The notes under the pieces: model-generated
What the model was told of the DNA's origin: nothing
What the model saw: the letters and a program-made list of their open reading frames with translations, nothing else
The model's database searches: none
Made by a program: the position numbers and the translations under genes
Part shown: positions 1 to 8,088 of the stretch, piece after piece
How positions within the stretch are numbered: position 1 is the first letter of the stretch
Layout: each line of letters opens with the position of its first letter
Assembly: GCF_026932795.1 (NCBI RefSeq)
Contig: NZ_JADPVH010000017.1
Location: 1-64,000, forward strand
DNA length: 64,000 nt
Source: Paenarthrobacter sp. Z7-10
GTDB taxonomy: Bacteria; Actinomycetota; Actinomycetes; Actinomycetales; Micrococcaceae
Reading direction: 5' to 3'

Positions 1-153
1 GGCCGCCATGACCGGGCTGGACCGCAAAGCGGTCAGCGATGACGCGGTCAGCGTGGACGAGGGCGCTGCCATCGCCGGAGTACCGGCCAGGGCAAGAGCA
101 CCCATGGCCACCATAGGAGCAATCAACAACCGTGATTTCCTGGACATCATCAT
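1..153 (-). CDS. Secreted protein of unknown function, N-terminal part only
   Basis: Only the first 51 codons are in the window; the gene continues past the left edge. Three consecutive ATG codons (153, 150, 147) are possible starts. A GAAGG sequence lies just before them, best spaced for 147 or 150. The translation begins MMMSRKSRLLIAPMVAMGAL and is a textbook Sec signal peptide: basic N-region, hydrophobic core, and an AMA-A cleavage site near residue 31. After this comes a Ser/Thr/Ala-rich mature start. The protein is therefore exported, but nothing in the visible part identifies a family. Confidence 0.7.
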   Translation of the reverse strand, partial: MMMSRKSRLLIAPMVAMGALALAGTPAMAAPSSTLTASSLTALRSSPVMAA

Positions 154-608
154 CCTTCGTATCAATGTTGGCACCCCGAAGCCGGGACGCTCATCACTTA
201 TTCGTCGTGAACCGGACCACGGACGGGCAGTACACGCAAAAGATTCCTGTGAAGTTGCCCCCACCGCAGGCCTGTTGCTCCGGACGCACCTGCGTCACAG
301 CCGGTCCGGCACTTGGCCCCGGCACAAAATCGTCTCCGAGGTCCGAACAGTTGACCGCTACCACCGGGAATGTCGGGCAGAAGTAGCTCGCCGCCGGTAG
401 CAATGAGAACCTGCTGGAAAGGGACCACATCCCCGGCAACCCCTACCGAACCGAAGCCAGAAATCGCGCGCCTCAGTGTGGGTCTGCGGGAGGACCTCCG
501 GTAGAATGGTGCACGGTGCGCCGGGAAGTCTGGTCGGCAGTTGCTCTGCTGCACCCTTTCCGTCCCGGACCTGGTCCGGGACGGCATACCGAATATCGAG
601 GACCATTC
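154..608. other. Intergenic region between divergent genes, with one doubtful small ORF
   Basis: This 455-base gap must hold the promoters of the secreted-protein gene (minus) and nhaA (plus). No convincing -35/-10 pair was seen. A minus-strand frame at 194-430 (ATG start, or TTG at 439) would encode about 80 residues with several cysteines and a C-terminus ending in FTTNK. Its codon third positions are only moderately GC-rich and no good ribosome binding site precedes it, so I do not call it a gene. Confidence 0.4.
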
Positions 609-1925
609 ATGGCCACACCTCCCCCCGCGGCTCAGGCCGTCGCCCGAATCTTCAAGCGCTCCAGCTATCCCGAGCATCTGCGCATCACGGCTATCCTGCG
701 CAAGGAAACCGTTGGCGGCGCGCTGTTGCTGGCCGCCACCATGGCCGCCCTCATTTGGGCCAATTCCGCCGCCTCGCAAAGTTATTTCTCCCTTCGGGAT
801 CTTTCCGTTGGCGTGGACTTCCTGGGTCTGGACCTGAGTCTCGGCCACTGGGCTGCCGATGGCCTGCTGGCCATCTTTTTCTTCGTCGCCGGTCTGGAGC
901 TGAAGCGCGAATTCATCGCCGGTGACCTGCGCACGCTCAATCGTGCCATCGTCCCGGTGGCCGCTGCCGCAGGTGGAGTGGCCGTTCCGGCAGTTCTCTA
1001 TTCGCTGCTCAACACCGGAGCCGGCGCGGAAGCGCTGCACGGCTGGGCCATCCCGACCGCCACCGACATCGCCTTCGCGCTGGCTGTGCTGGCCGTAATC
1101 AGTACCCACCTCCCCGCCGCGCTGCGCACCTTCCTGCTCACTCTGGCCGTGGTCGATGACCTGATCGCCATCGCCATCATTGCCATTTTCTACCCGGGAG
1201 AGCTGCACCTCCAGCTGCTCGCACTGGCCCTGCTCCCGCTGGCGCTGTTCACATTCCTGGTCCAAAAACGTATCCGCAGCTGGTATCTGCTGCTGCCCGT
1301 TGCCTTCACGGTATGGGCTTTGGTCCATGCCTCGGGCATCCACGCCACGGTGGCAGGAGTGCTGCTGGGTTTCGCGGTGCCGGTGATCCGTTCCCGGCGC
1401 GGTGGCGGTCCGGAGGCCGGTCCCGGCCTGGCAGAGCATTTCGAGCATCGGTTCCGGCCGCTTTCCGCCGGCATCGCCGTGCCTGCGTTCGCTTTCTTCT
1501 CAGCCGGCGTTGCCATCGGTGGGACCGAGGGCTTCGTCTCAGCGATGCGGGACAGCGTAGCCGTGGGCATCGTCGTCGCACTGGTGGCCGGCAAAGCGAT
1601 CGGCGTCTTTGGCGCCACCGTGCTGGTCACCAAGACCACCAAGGCCAAGCTCGACGACGGCCTGGCCTGGGTCGACGTCGCCGGCCTGGCGCTTATGTCC
1701 GGCGTGGGGTTCACGGTCTCGCTGCTGATCAGCGAACTGAGCTTCGGGACGGACTCCCCGCACGACGATCATGCCAAGGTCGCCATCCTTACCGGGTCAC
1801 TGATCTCCGCCCTGCTGGCCGCCGTCGTGCTGCGGATCCGTAACCGGCACTACCGCCGGATCGAGGAACTTGAGGCCCTCGATGCCGACGGCGATGGCAT
1901 CCCCGACGTCTTCGAAAATGCTTGA
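609..1925 (+). CDS. nhaA: Na+/H+ antiporter NhaA
   Basis: A 438-residue membrane antiporter of the NhaA family, which exchanges cytoplasmic Na+ (or Li+) for external H+ in sodium and pH homeostasis. About 12 hydrophobic segments are visible. Family hallmarks include [13 protein letters not shown], the [14 protein letters not shown]-type segment (here [17 protein letters not shown]) and [17 protein letters not shown], which holds the paired Asp residues of the ion-binding site. The ATG at 609 was chosen because it starts a normal NhaA N-terminus; the frame stays open upstream to 516 without similarity. Odd feature: the C-terminal tail ends [14 protein letters not shown], an acidic calcium-loop-like motif not usual in the family. 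It stands alone, with no coupled neighbour. Confidence 0.93.
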   Translation: MATPPPAAQAVARIFKRSSYPEHLRITAILRKETVGGALLLAATMAALIWANSAASQSYFSLRDLSVGVDFLGLDLSLGHWAADGLLAIFFFVAGLELKREFIAGDLRTLNRAIVPVAAAAGGVAVPAVLYSLLNTGAGAEALHGWAIPTATDIAFALAVLAVISTHLPAALRTFLLTLAVVDDLIAIAIIAIFYPGELHLQLLALALLPLALFTFLVQKRIRSWYLLLPVAFTVWALVHASGIHATVAGVLLGFAVPVIRSRRGGGPEAGPGLAEHFEHRFRPLSAGIAVPAFAFFSAGVAIGGTEGFVSAMRDSVAVGIVVALVAGKAIGVFGATVLVTKTTKAKLDDGLAWVDVAGLALMSGVGFTVSLLISELSFGTDSPHDDHAKVAILTGSLISALLAAVVLRIRNRHYRRIEELEALDADGDGIPDVFENA

Positions 1926-2141
1926 CAGCCAGCATTCCACCTCCCTCTCAGCTCCGTCCCTCTGGGGTTAACCGCCGAATCCCACTGACCTGGAGCGGAG
2001 ACGGGGCCGGGAAGAGAGGCGGGTGAACTAGGCTGGGCAGGTCGGGTTGCGCCGGGTCGCCAGCGGCATCGAATACCCGTGCAAAGAGCCGATCACGCAT
2101 GCGCCAACACGACGACGACGACGACGAAAAAGGCTGCCGGA

Positions 2142-3881
2142 ATGACATCGACAGACGGGCCCCCGCCGGAGCACCCCTCCGTTTCCAAGCTGCTGCTGGG
2201 CAGCGAGGGCCACACGTCCGCCCTGCTGCCCCAAGTTCCGCTGCTGACCACCATGGTAGTGATTGGAGCCGCCTACGCTCCGTTCCATCCTGAACTGTTG
2301 GTCAATCCGCTCTTCCTGGCCGGTTACGTGGTGCTGGCGCTGTCCATAGTGTCCGCACTGCTTATCCCTTGGCATCTGCTGGGGGCCAAGGCCGTGCTGC
2401 TGCTGCCCATGATGGGCTTTTTGGCTGTCGGGCTGTCCCGCGCAGGGTCGCAATCCGTGCTTGACGTCATGGGTCTGCTCGCTGTCTTCCCCGCTATCCG
2501 CCTGGCCTCTGCGGACAAGTACCGCGGTGCGGTAATCGGCGCGCTCGCCACGGCAGCAATGATTGGCATTCCGCTGCTGTTCATTTCCGGGTCTCTGACC
2601 TCCCAGCAGCTGGCACGTTTGACCATCTTCCCGGTGGTGGTCCTAGCCGTTGGGCTGACGGTCAGCGTTGTCACCGCACGACTGGAGCGCCAGACCCAAG
2701 CTGTGCTCGCCACCACCGGTCGGCTTGAAAGGGCACTTTCGGACAGCCGCGAGCAGCGCCAACTGCTGCGTTCCATTCTGGACGCGGTGGACGTGGGCGT
2801 GATCGCCTTGGATCCGGACGGCAACGCAATCCTGGCCAACAATGACAGCCTCTCCTCGGAGGCGCATGCGGCGGAGGAGGCACTGCGGCGCGGCGCTCCA
2901 AGGGCTGAATGGGCCGCCATCGGGGAGGCTCAAAAGATTATGTTCGAGACGGACCGTAAAACCCCTGTCCCGGCAGACCGGCGGCCGGTGGCCCGTGCCA
3001 TTCGGGGAGAGATCTACAGCAACTACCTGTTTTGGGTTGAAGAGCAGGGGCGTAGGCGCGCCTACTACGCCACGTCACGGCCCATCCTAAGCAACGATGC
3101 GGGATCTGCCGGTGTGGTGGTGGCCTTCAGCAATGTGACCCAGCTGTTGGATGCTTTAACGGCGCAGAACGCCTTCGTCGCCTCTGTCTCGCACGAGCTG
3201 CGCACGCCGCTGACCTCCATCCTCGGTTATGCGGACCTGCTCCGGGAACGCTTGGACGAGGCCGGCATAACCTTCACCCCGGAGCTGGATGTGATTGAGC
3301 GCAATGCACAGCGGCTGCGTTCCATTGTGCAGGATCTGCTGACCGCCGCCGAGTCCACCATGAGCATCAGTCCGGTCCGGATGGATTTAGCCGCCGCGGT
3401 GCACAACGCGGTCGATTCCATCGCACCGGTGGCCCGGCACGCCGGCATCCGCATCGAGAATCGGGTTCGGCAACCCCTTGCGGCGATGGTGGACCCGCAC
3501 CGAATTGGCCAGGTGTTGGACAACCTGCTCTCCAACGCCGTGAAGTACAGCCCCTCGGGCACAGCCGTCTCGGTCTGCCTGCAGCAGGACCCGGACACGG
3601 GCGACGCCGTTTTGGAGATTGCCGATCAGGGCACCGGAATCTCCGCCGCGGATGCGGAGCTGGTCTTCAGCCAGTTCTACCGCAGCGCCAGCGCCCGTAA
3701 CTCCGCAGTACCCGGAGCCGGACTTGGGCTGAGCATTGCAAAATCGATCGTGGACCGGCATGGCGGTTCCATCCGCCTGATCGGCAATCCGGAAAACGGC
3801 ACGACGGCGGTGCTGCGGCTGCCAGCAGGAACGCCGCAGCCGGACGATCATCAAGCGGCGGCCGGGACTCCCGCGTCGTAA
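2142..3881 (+). CDS. Membrane sensor histidine kinase (paralogue 1)
   Basis: A 579-residue kinase. Residues ~25-180 form about five or six membrane segments with short loops, ~205-335 look PAS-like (VIALDPDGNAILANN), and the HisKA box SVSHELRTPLTSILGYADLL carries the phosphoacceptor His ~351. The HATPase domain follows, with an N-box (DNLLSNAVKYSP), DQGTGIS and GAGLGLSI. The ATG at 2142 is preferred over 2079, which would add a Thr-rich run encoded by ACG repeats; AAAAGG lies upstream of 2142. It is clearly homologous to the kinase at 5166-6944, including the membrane region (HPE..NPLF, GLLAVFP). It converges on the response regulator at 3963-4934, which may serve both kinases. The signal is unknown. 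Confidence 0.9.
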   Translation: MTSTDGPPPEHPSVSKLLLGSEGHTSALLPQVPLLTTMVVIGAAYAPFHPELLVNPLFLAGYVVLALSIVSALLIPWHLLGAKAVLLLPMMGFLAVGLSRAGSQSVLDVMGLLAVFPAIRLASADKYRGAVIGALATAAMIGIPLLFISGSLTSQQLARLTIFPVVVLAVGLTVSVVTARLERQTQAVLATTGRLERALSDSREQRQLLRSILDAVDVGVIALDPDGNAILANNDSLSSEAHAAEEALRRGAPRAEWAAIGEAQKIMFETDRKTPVPADRRPVARAIRGEIYSNYLFWVEEQGRRRAYYATSRPILSNDAGSAGVVVAFSNVTQLLDALTAQNAFVASVSHELRTPLTSILGYADLLRERLDEAGITFTPELDVIERNAQRLRSIVQDLLTAAESTMSISPVRMDLAAAVHNAVDSIAPVARHAGIRIENRVRQPLAAMVDPHRIGQVLDNLLSNAVKYSPSGTAVSVCLQQDPDTGDAVLEIADQGTGISAADAELVFSQFYRSASARNSAVPGAGLGLSIAKSIVDRHGGSIRLIGNPENGTTAVLRLPAGTPQPDDHQAAAGTPAS

Positions 3882-3897
3882 GGGGATGGCCGCTTGT

Positions 3898-3931
3898 TGG
3901 TCGGAGCGGACCTCGTGCTGCCACTCCGACC
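3898..3931. terminator. Likely bidirectional terminator between convergent genes
   Basis: An 8-bp perfect inverted repeat, GGTCGGAG at 3899-3906 and CTCCGACC at 3924-3931, sits in the 81-base gap between the convergent kinase and response-regulator genes. The loop is 17 bases. There is no clear U-tract, so efficiency is uncertain. Confidence 0.45.
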
Positions 3932-3962
3932 GCGGGGCTTGGTCAGGAACGCCGGAAGCGGC

Positions 3963-4934
3963 TCACGGAGCTAAGCGGTAGCCGACCCCACGGACTGTCT
4001 TGACCCATCGCGGATCACGGGAATCATCACCGAGTTTGCGGCGCAGGTTACCCATGTGAACCTCAATAGTCCGCTCGTCCGCCTCACTGATATAGCCGCC
4101 GGTGTCGTACGGCTCGGCCCGCAGCCTCCGGACCAGATCGGCCTTGGAACGGACAGTCTTGCCGCTTTCCATCAGGGCGTGCAGCAGGTCAAACTCTGTG
4201 CGCGTCAGCTCCAGCTCGGATCCGTCCACCAGCGCCGTCCTTGCGGGGCCATTAACCAGCAGGCCGTTATGCATCAGGCTGCCGAGGCCGTGATCGTGGA
4301 CCTTCTGGACCGCGGCGGTTCCGGAACCGGCCAGGCTGGCCTGGCCTGGGCCGGAAACCAGCGCGGATGGACTGTTCTCCGAAGACGCCCACGCCGCTGC
4401 CATGGCGGCGTCGTCTGCTGCCGGCAAAGCAACTGCTGGCAAAGCAACTGCCGGGGCTGCCACGAATTCCCTGGTGTCGGCCGCAGTGGTGGAGGCGACG
4501 AGCGCATCCGCTGTTGCCGTCGTCGTCGTCGTAACCGAGTGGAGATCTTCGGCAACCGAACCTAGACGGGGGCGGCGAAGCATCGCCGCTACGCGGGCAC
4601 GCAACTCACGGGGACGAAAGGGTTTGGTCAGGTAGTCGTCCGCGCCGGATTCGAGCCCCATCAAGGTGTCCAGCTCTTCGGCGCGGGCGGTGAGCATAAT
4701 GATGTAGCTGTCACTGAACAACCGGATCTGGCGGGCAACTTCAAAGCCATCGATATCCGGCAGGCCGAGGTCCAACGTGACTACGCTTGGATGATATTGC
4801 CGAACAGCTTCGACGCCCGCGGCGCCGCGGCCGACCGCATGGACCTCGAAGCCCGACTGGACCAGGACCACCTCGATCAGGTCACGAATATCGCGATCAT
4901 CTTCGATAATGACAGCAATCCGAGTACTGTCCAT
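3963..4934 (-). CDS. OmpR-family response regulator with long Ala-rich linker
   Basis: A 323-residue DNA-binding response regulator. Residues 5-120 are a REC domain with acidic pocket E11-D12-D13, phosphoacceptor D55 in DLGLPDIDGF, T83 (LTARAEE) and K104 (YLTKPF). Residues ~230-323 are a winged helix ending in VRGVGYRLAP. The family is normally 220-240 residues; the excess is a ~100-residue Ala/Thr/Val-rich linker (~125-225) that includes the repeat PAVALPAVALPA. The start at 4934 begins directly with the REC fold. It lies between two paralogous histidine kinases, convergent with one and divergent from the other, which makes it the probable partner of both. Repeats at 4949-4980 in its own promoter suggest autoregulation. 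Confidence 0.92.
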   Translation of the reverse strand: MDSTRIAVIIEDDRDIRDLIEVVLVQSGFEVHAVGRGAAGVEAVRQYHPSVVTLDLGLPDIDGFEVARQIRLFSDSYIIMLTARAEELDTLMGLESGADDYLTKPFRPRELRARVAAMLRRPRLGSVAEDLHSVTTTTTATADALVASTTAADTREFVAAPAVALPAVALPAADDAAMAAAWASSENSPSALVSGPGQASLAGSGTAAVQKVHDHGLGSLMHNGLLVNGPARTALVDGSELELTRTEFDLLHALMESGKTVRSKADLVRRLRAEPYDTGGYISEADERTIEVHMGNLRRKLGDDSRDPRWVKTVRGVGYRLAP

Positions 4935-4948
4935 TCCGTACCCCCATA

Positions 4949-4980
4949 GTTAACTGCAGACCAGGTCACTGTTAACCTGG
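4949..4980. promoter_or_regulatory. Candidate operator in the regulator/kinase divergent promoter
   Basis: GTTAAC occurs at 4949-4954 and again at 4971-4976, exactly 22 bases apart (two helical turns), a spacing typical of OmpR-type direct-repeat sites. Overlapping it, CCAGGT (4961-4966) and ACCTGG (4975-4980) form a perfect inverted repeat with an 8-base spacer. The site is 15 bases upstream of the response-regulator start and about 185 upstream of the second kinase, so it could control either. The binding protein is inferred. Confidence 0.4.
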
Positions 4981-5165
4981 GAGACCCGCCGTTGCAGTAT
5001 ACAGCGCGGCCTATACTTGTAGTAGACGTTAGCTGCGACACACCCGTGCCGCAGCAAGACTTCGCTGTCCAGCCACACCGCCGGGCTTCAACACCGCTGG
5101 ACCTGCACCACCGCCGGACCTGCACCGCGTCCACGAGACTGCTATAGCTCGAAAGGTTTTGCCTC

Positions 5166-6944
5166 ATGCCCGCAATGCCCGCCGAGGGTTCCGGCATGAT
5201 CGCCGCCGGCACAGCTCCTTTGATCAATAAATTCTTTTACCAGCGCAGCCTGCGGATCCGTGTCCTGCTGACGCAGCTCCCGCTGACCGTCTCGGTGCTG
5301 CTGGTATTGGCGGTGGCGATTTTCTTCCACCCCGAGACGATGGCCAATCCGCTGTTCCAGCTTGGCCTGTTGATGCATGCCCTGCTGTTGGCGGCCTGCG
5401 TGCTGGTGCCCTGGGAACGGATTCCTTATCCCAGCTTCCTGGTGATCCCCTACCTTGACTTCGTGGCAGTGGGCTTCTCCCGCCAGGGCAGCATCGAAAC
5501 CATCACCGGGTTGGGGATGCTGGCGGTTTTCCCGGTCTTCTGGCTCGCTGCTTCGGGACTCGCGCGCAGGACGGCCATTGTGGTCAGTTTCGTGGCTATG
5601 CTGATGATTGTCTGGGTCCCCGTGGTGGCCGAGGCGGGTCCCATTTCGGGCCAGGCCCTTGCCCGGCCCATGCTGCTGCCGCTGATAACGCTGGCGATTG
5701 CGATCACCGTCAGTGTGATGACGACCAGCATGGCGGCCCAGCGGCATATTCTGCTCGCCAAGGATGCCCAGTTCCGGGCTGCCCTGGCCGCGAGCCGGGC
5801 ACGTGAGCAATTGCTGGATGCGATTGTCGAGACCATCACAGTTGGACTGGTGGCCGTGGATGCGGACGGCCACGACATTATGCTGAACCGGAAACAGAAG
5901 AAGTTCCACCAGCTGGCAGCTCCGGCGGGAAATCCAGACCCCTCCGAGCAGGAGCTGCTGATCTTTGCCCCGGACCAGAAGACGGCGCTGCCGCTGGCCG
6001 AACGCCCGGTGCAGCGGGCGGTCGGCGGTGACAGCTTCACCGATATGCTGATCTGGATTGGTCAGGGAGCCGGGAGCCGGGCGCTGTCCGCAACCGCCCG
6101 GCCCATCGGGGATGACGCTGGCCGCCCAGCCGGTTCCGTCGTCGCCTTTTACGATGTGACCGAACTGGTGAACGCGCTGGCGGCCAAGGACGATTTTGTC
6201 TCCAACATATCGCACGAATTCCGCACGCCGCTGACCTCCATCCTCGGCTACATCGGCCTCGCTCTCGAGGACGCCCAGACCCTGCCACCCGCCGTCGTCC
6301 AGTACCTCAAAGTCGCCGAGCGCAACGCGGACCGGCTGCTTGATCTGGTCTCGGATCTGCTCTCGGTCGCAACCCACGCCCTGGACATCAAACCCCGGCA
6401 CGCGGATATGGCTGAGCTAATTGAGTTATGCCTGGACTCCGCAGCTCCGCGCGCCACGGACAACCGAGTGACGCTGATCAATGAGTGCCATGGGCCGCTG
6501 ATGGCAATTTTCGATGTGGGCCGAATTGGTCAGGTGCTCGACAACCTGATTTCCAACGCCATCAAGTATTCGCCCGACGGCGGTTCAGTGGCGGTGCGCG
6601 CCTGGGTTCAGGAGGGCCAGCTGCTCTGCGAGGTGCAGGACAATGGCATCGGTATGGACGAGGCGGAGACCGCGGAAGCGTTCACCAAGTTCTTCAGGGC
6701 CGGAGCCGTACGGCGAAGTGCCATCCCAGGGGTTGGACTCGGCCTCCTGATCACCAAGACCATCCTCGAGAGCCACGGCGGGACCATCGAACTGCACAGT
6801 GAGCTTGGCGTGGGAACCAGGGTGAGGTTCACACTCCCCATGGGCGGCACGGAGCTGCCCGCCCAGACGGTCGATGGCGGCGAGGTGGGCAACCTGACCC
6901 TCAGCGGTGCTGGCGCGCTCATCAGTTCGCCCAACGCGCTGTGA
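5166..6944 (+). CDS. Membrane sensor histidine kinase (paralogue 2)
   Basis: A 592-residue kinase homologous along its length to the one at 2142-3881. Residues ~30-190 contain about six membrane helices, ~210-330 are PAS-like (LVAVDADGHDIML), and the HisKA box NISHEFRTPLTSILGYIGLA has its His at ~350. The HATPase domain has DNLISNAIKYSPDG, DNGIGMD and GVGLGLLI. The segment HPETMANPLF...GMLAVFPVFWLA mirrors HPELLVNPLF...GLLAVFPAIRLA in its paralogue, so the two kinases arose by duplication and probably sense related membrane signals. It is divergent from the response regulator. Its stop overlaps the next start by four bases (GTGA), so kinase and VanZ-like protein should be translationally coupled. 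Confidence 0.9.
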   Translation: MPAMPAEGSGMIAAGTAPLINKFFYQRSLRIRVLLTQLPLTVSVLLVLAVAIFFHPETMANPLFQLGLLMHALLLAACVLVPWERIPYPSFLVIPYLDFVAVGFSRQGSIETITGLGMLAVFPVFWLAASGLARRTAIVVSFVAMLMIVWVPVVAEAGPISGQALARPMLLPLITLAIAITVSVMTTSMAAQRHILLAKDAQFRAALAASRAREQLLDAIVETITVGLVAVDADGHDIMLNRKQKKFHQLAAPAGNPDPSEQELLIFAPDQKTALPLAERPVQRAVGGDSFTDMLIWIGQGAGSRALSATARPIGDDAGRPAGSVVAFYDVTELVNALAAKDDFVSNISHEFRTPLTSILGYIGLALEDAQTLPPAVVQYLKVAERNADRLLDLVSDLLSVATHALDIKPRHADMAELIELCLDSAAPRATDNRVTLINECHGPLMAIFDVGRIGQVLDNLISNAIKYSPDGGSVAVRAWVQEGQLLCEVQDNGIGMDEAETAEAFTKFFRAGAVRRSAIPGVGLGLLITKTILESHGGTIELHSELGVGTRVRFTLPMGGTELPAQTVDGGEVGNLTLSGAGALISSPNAL

Positions 6945-7432
6945 AGAAAAATCGGTGGATCCTGGCGCTGCTGGCGCTCTATTTGCTGGTTCTGGCCCTG
7001 ATCGCTTTCTGGCCCACCCCGGTTGACCGCCCGATTGATGTCCAGCTCAACATCGTCCTAACCTATCTGCAAACCCATGATGCTCCGACGTGGATCAACT
7101 ACGCTTTTGTTGAATCGGCCGCAAACGTGGTTCTCTTCGTTCCCTTCGGCCTGTTGATGGCTGCCGCGGTGCCACTTCGACGCTGGTGGCTGGCAATTCT
7201 CGTGGGCGTCGGTGCCTCCGTCTGTATTGAGCTGGGACAGCTTCTGTTTCTCAGCGAGCGGTACGCCACTGTCAAGGACGTCGAAGTGAACACCTTGGGG
7301 GCCGTTCTCGGCACGCTGGTCGTGCTGGTGTTCCGCGGCTGGCGTGGCCACCGGAGCAGAGTGGGAAGCGCAGGGGGCAAGCGGATCGGCATCCGGCACG
7401 CTAAAGGGCGGCGGTCCAAGGTGCCGGACTAA
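6941..7432 (+). CDS. VanZ-like membrane protein
   Basis: A 163-residue integral membrane protein with four predicted helices. Recognisable VanZ features are FVESAANVVLFVPFGLLMAA and the CIELGQLLFLSERYATVKDVEVNTLGAVLG segment (family signature E-x-x-Q and D-x-x-x-N-T-x-G). VanZ homologues are linked to teicoplanin tolerance, but the biochemical role of most family members is unknown. The start is GTG at 6941, overlapping the kinase stop by four bases. The C-terminus is a basic cytoplasmic tail. The coupling suggests a role in the same envelope-sensing unit as the kinase, which is an inference. Confidence 0.8.
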   Translation: MKKNRWILALLALYLLVLALIAFWPTPVDRPIDVQLNIVLTYLQTHDAPTWINYAFVESAANVVLFVPFGLLMAAAVPLRRWWLAILVGVGASVCIELGQLLFLSERYATVKDVEVNTLGAVLGTLVVLVFRGWRGHRSRVGSAGGKRIGIRHAKGRRSKVPD

Positions 7433-7491
7433 TGATGGGTACGGGTATGGTTCGTCTGTCTGGTTTCTGACGCCCCTGAAAATGGAGGAGA

Positions 7492-8088
7492 ATGGACAGC
7501 GTGCCAACTTCCCCCCTATTCGCCAGGAAATTGGCGCTCCGGGGAGCCGCCGCCGCTCTGGCCGTGTTTCTGCTCTGGCTGTTTATCGCTTTCCGGCTCT
7601 TCTACGACGTGCCGCTGCCGAGCCCGGAGAGAACCGATGCCGTCATTATGCTGGGGGGCGACAGTGACGAGCGCCTTCCCATAGCCGAGAAAGTTCAGGA
7701 AAGCTTGAACATTCCCGTCCTGGTACTTTCCAACACGCATACGCCGGGCAACCTTTCGGCCGACCAGCTCTGCGGGCGGTCTGCAGGCGCCGCTGCATCC
7801 GGCGGAGCAGGTGTGCTCTGTTTCCATCCCTCGGATCTGGATACCCGCGGCGAAGCGGCAAGCATCGGCAGACTGGTTGCCTCCAAAGGCTGGAAGTCGA
7901 TTACGGTGGTCACCTCCCGCTACCACGTCACCCGGGCCGCGGTCCTGATTCGGCAATGCACGCACGCCAAGGTACAGATGGTGGCGAGCCAGCCCGACTT
8001 TGGCCCGATCGAGTGGTTGCGCCGGTTCGTTATCGAAACCGGCGGGCTGATTGATGCCGAACTGCGGCCCGGCTGCGCTTCCTCCTGA
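7492..8088 (+). CDS. YdcF/SanA-like (DUF218) membrane-anchored protein
   Basis: A 198-residue protein with one N-terminal membrane segment (~20-40) followed by a DUF218 domain: DAVIMLGGDSDERLPIA, a central D-x-x-TRGEAASI segment and SITVVTSRYHVTRA. DUF218 proteins are linked to envelope and vancomycin-sensitivity phenotypes in E. coli, with undefined chemistry. GGAGGAG at 7484-7490 is very close to the ATG at 7492 and somewhat far from an in-frame GTG at 7501, so the exact start is uncertain by three codons. It follows the VanZ-like gene by 59 bases, probably in one operon. Its 3' end overlaps the convergent GT4 gene by 59 bases, so no terminator separates them. Confidence 0.8.
   Translation: MDSVPTSPLFARKLALRGAAAALAVFLLWLFIAFRLFYDVPLPSPERTDAVIMLGGDSDERLPIAEKVQESLNIPVLVLSNTHTPGNLSADQLCGRSAGAAASGGAGVLCFHPSDLDTRGEAASIGRLVASKGWKSITVVTSRYHVTRAAVLIRQCTHAKVQMVASQPDFGPIEWLRRFVIETGGLIDAELRPGCASS

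Noticed and set aside
194-439. Small cysteine-containing ORF on the minus strand
   Set aside because: Moderate codon bias only, no convincing ribosome binding site and no recognisable family; left as a doubtful note in the intergenic entry.
198-1448. 416-codon open frame antisense to nhaA
   Set aside because: It is opposite a clear NhaA gene; the product is Gly/Gln/Arg-rich with no domain. Long antisense frames are common in high-GC DNA.
5142-6401. 419-codon open frame antisense to the second kinase
   Set aside because: The plus strand encodes a full histidine kinase with intact H, N and G boxes.
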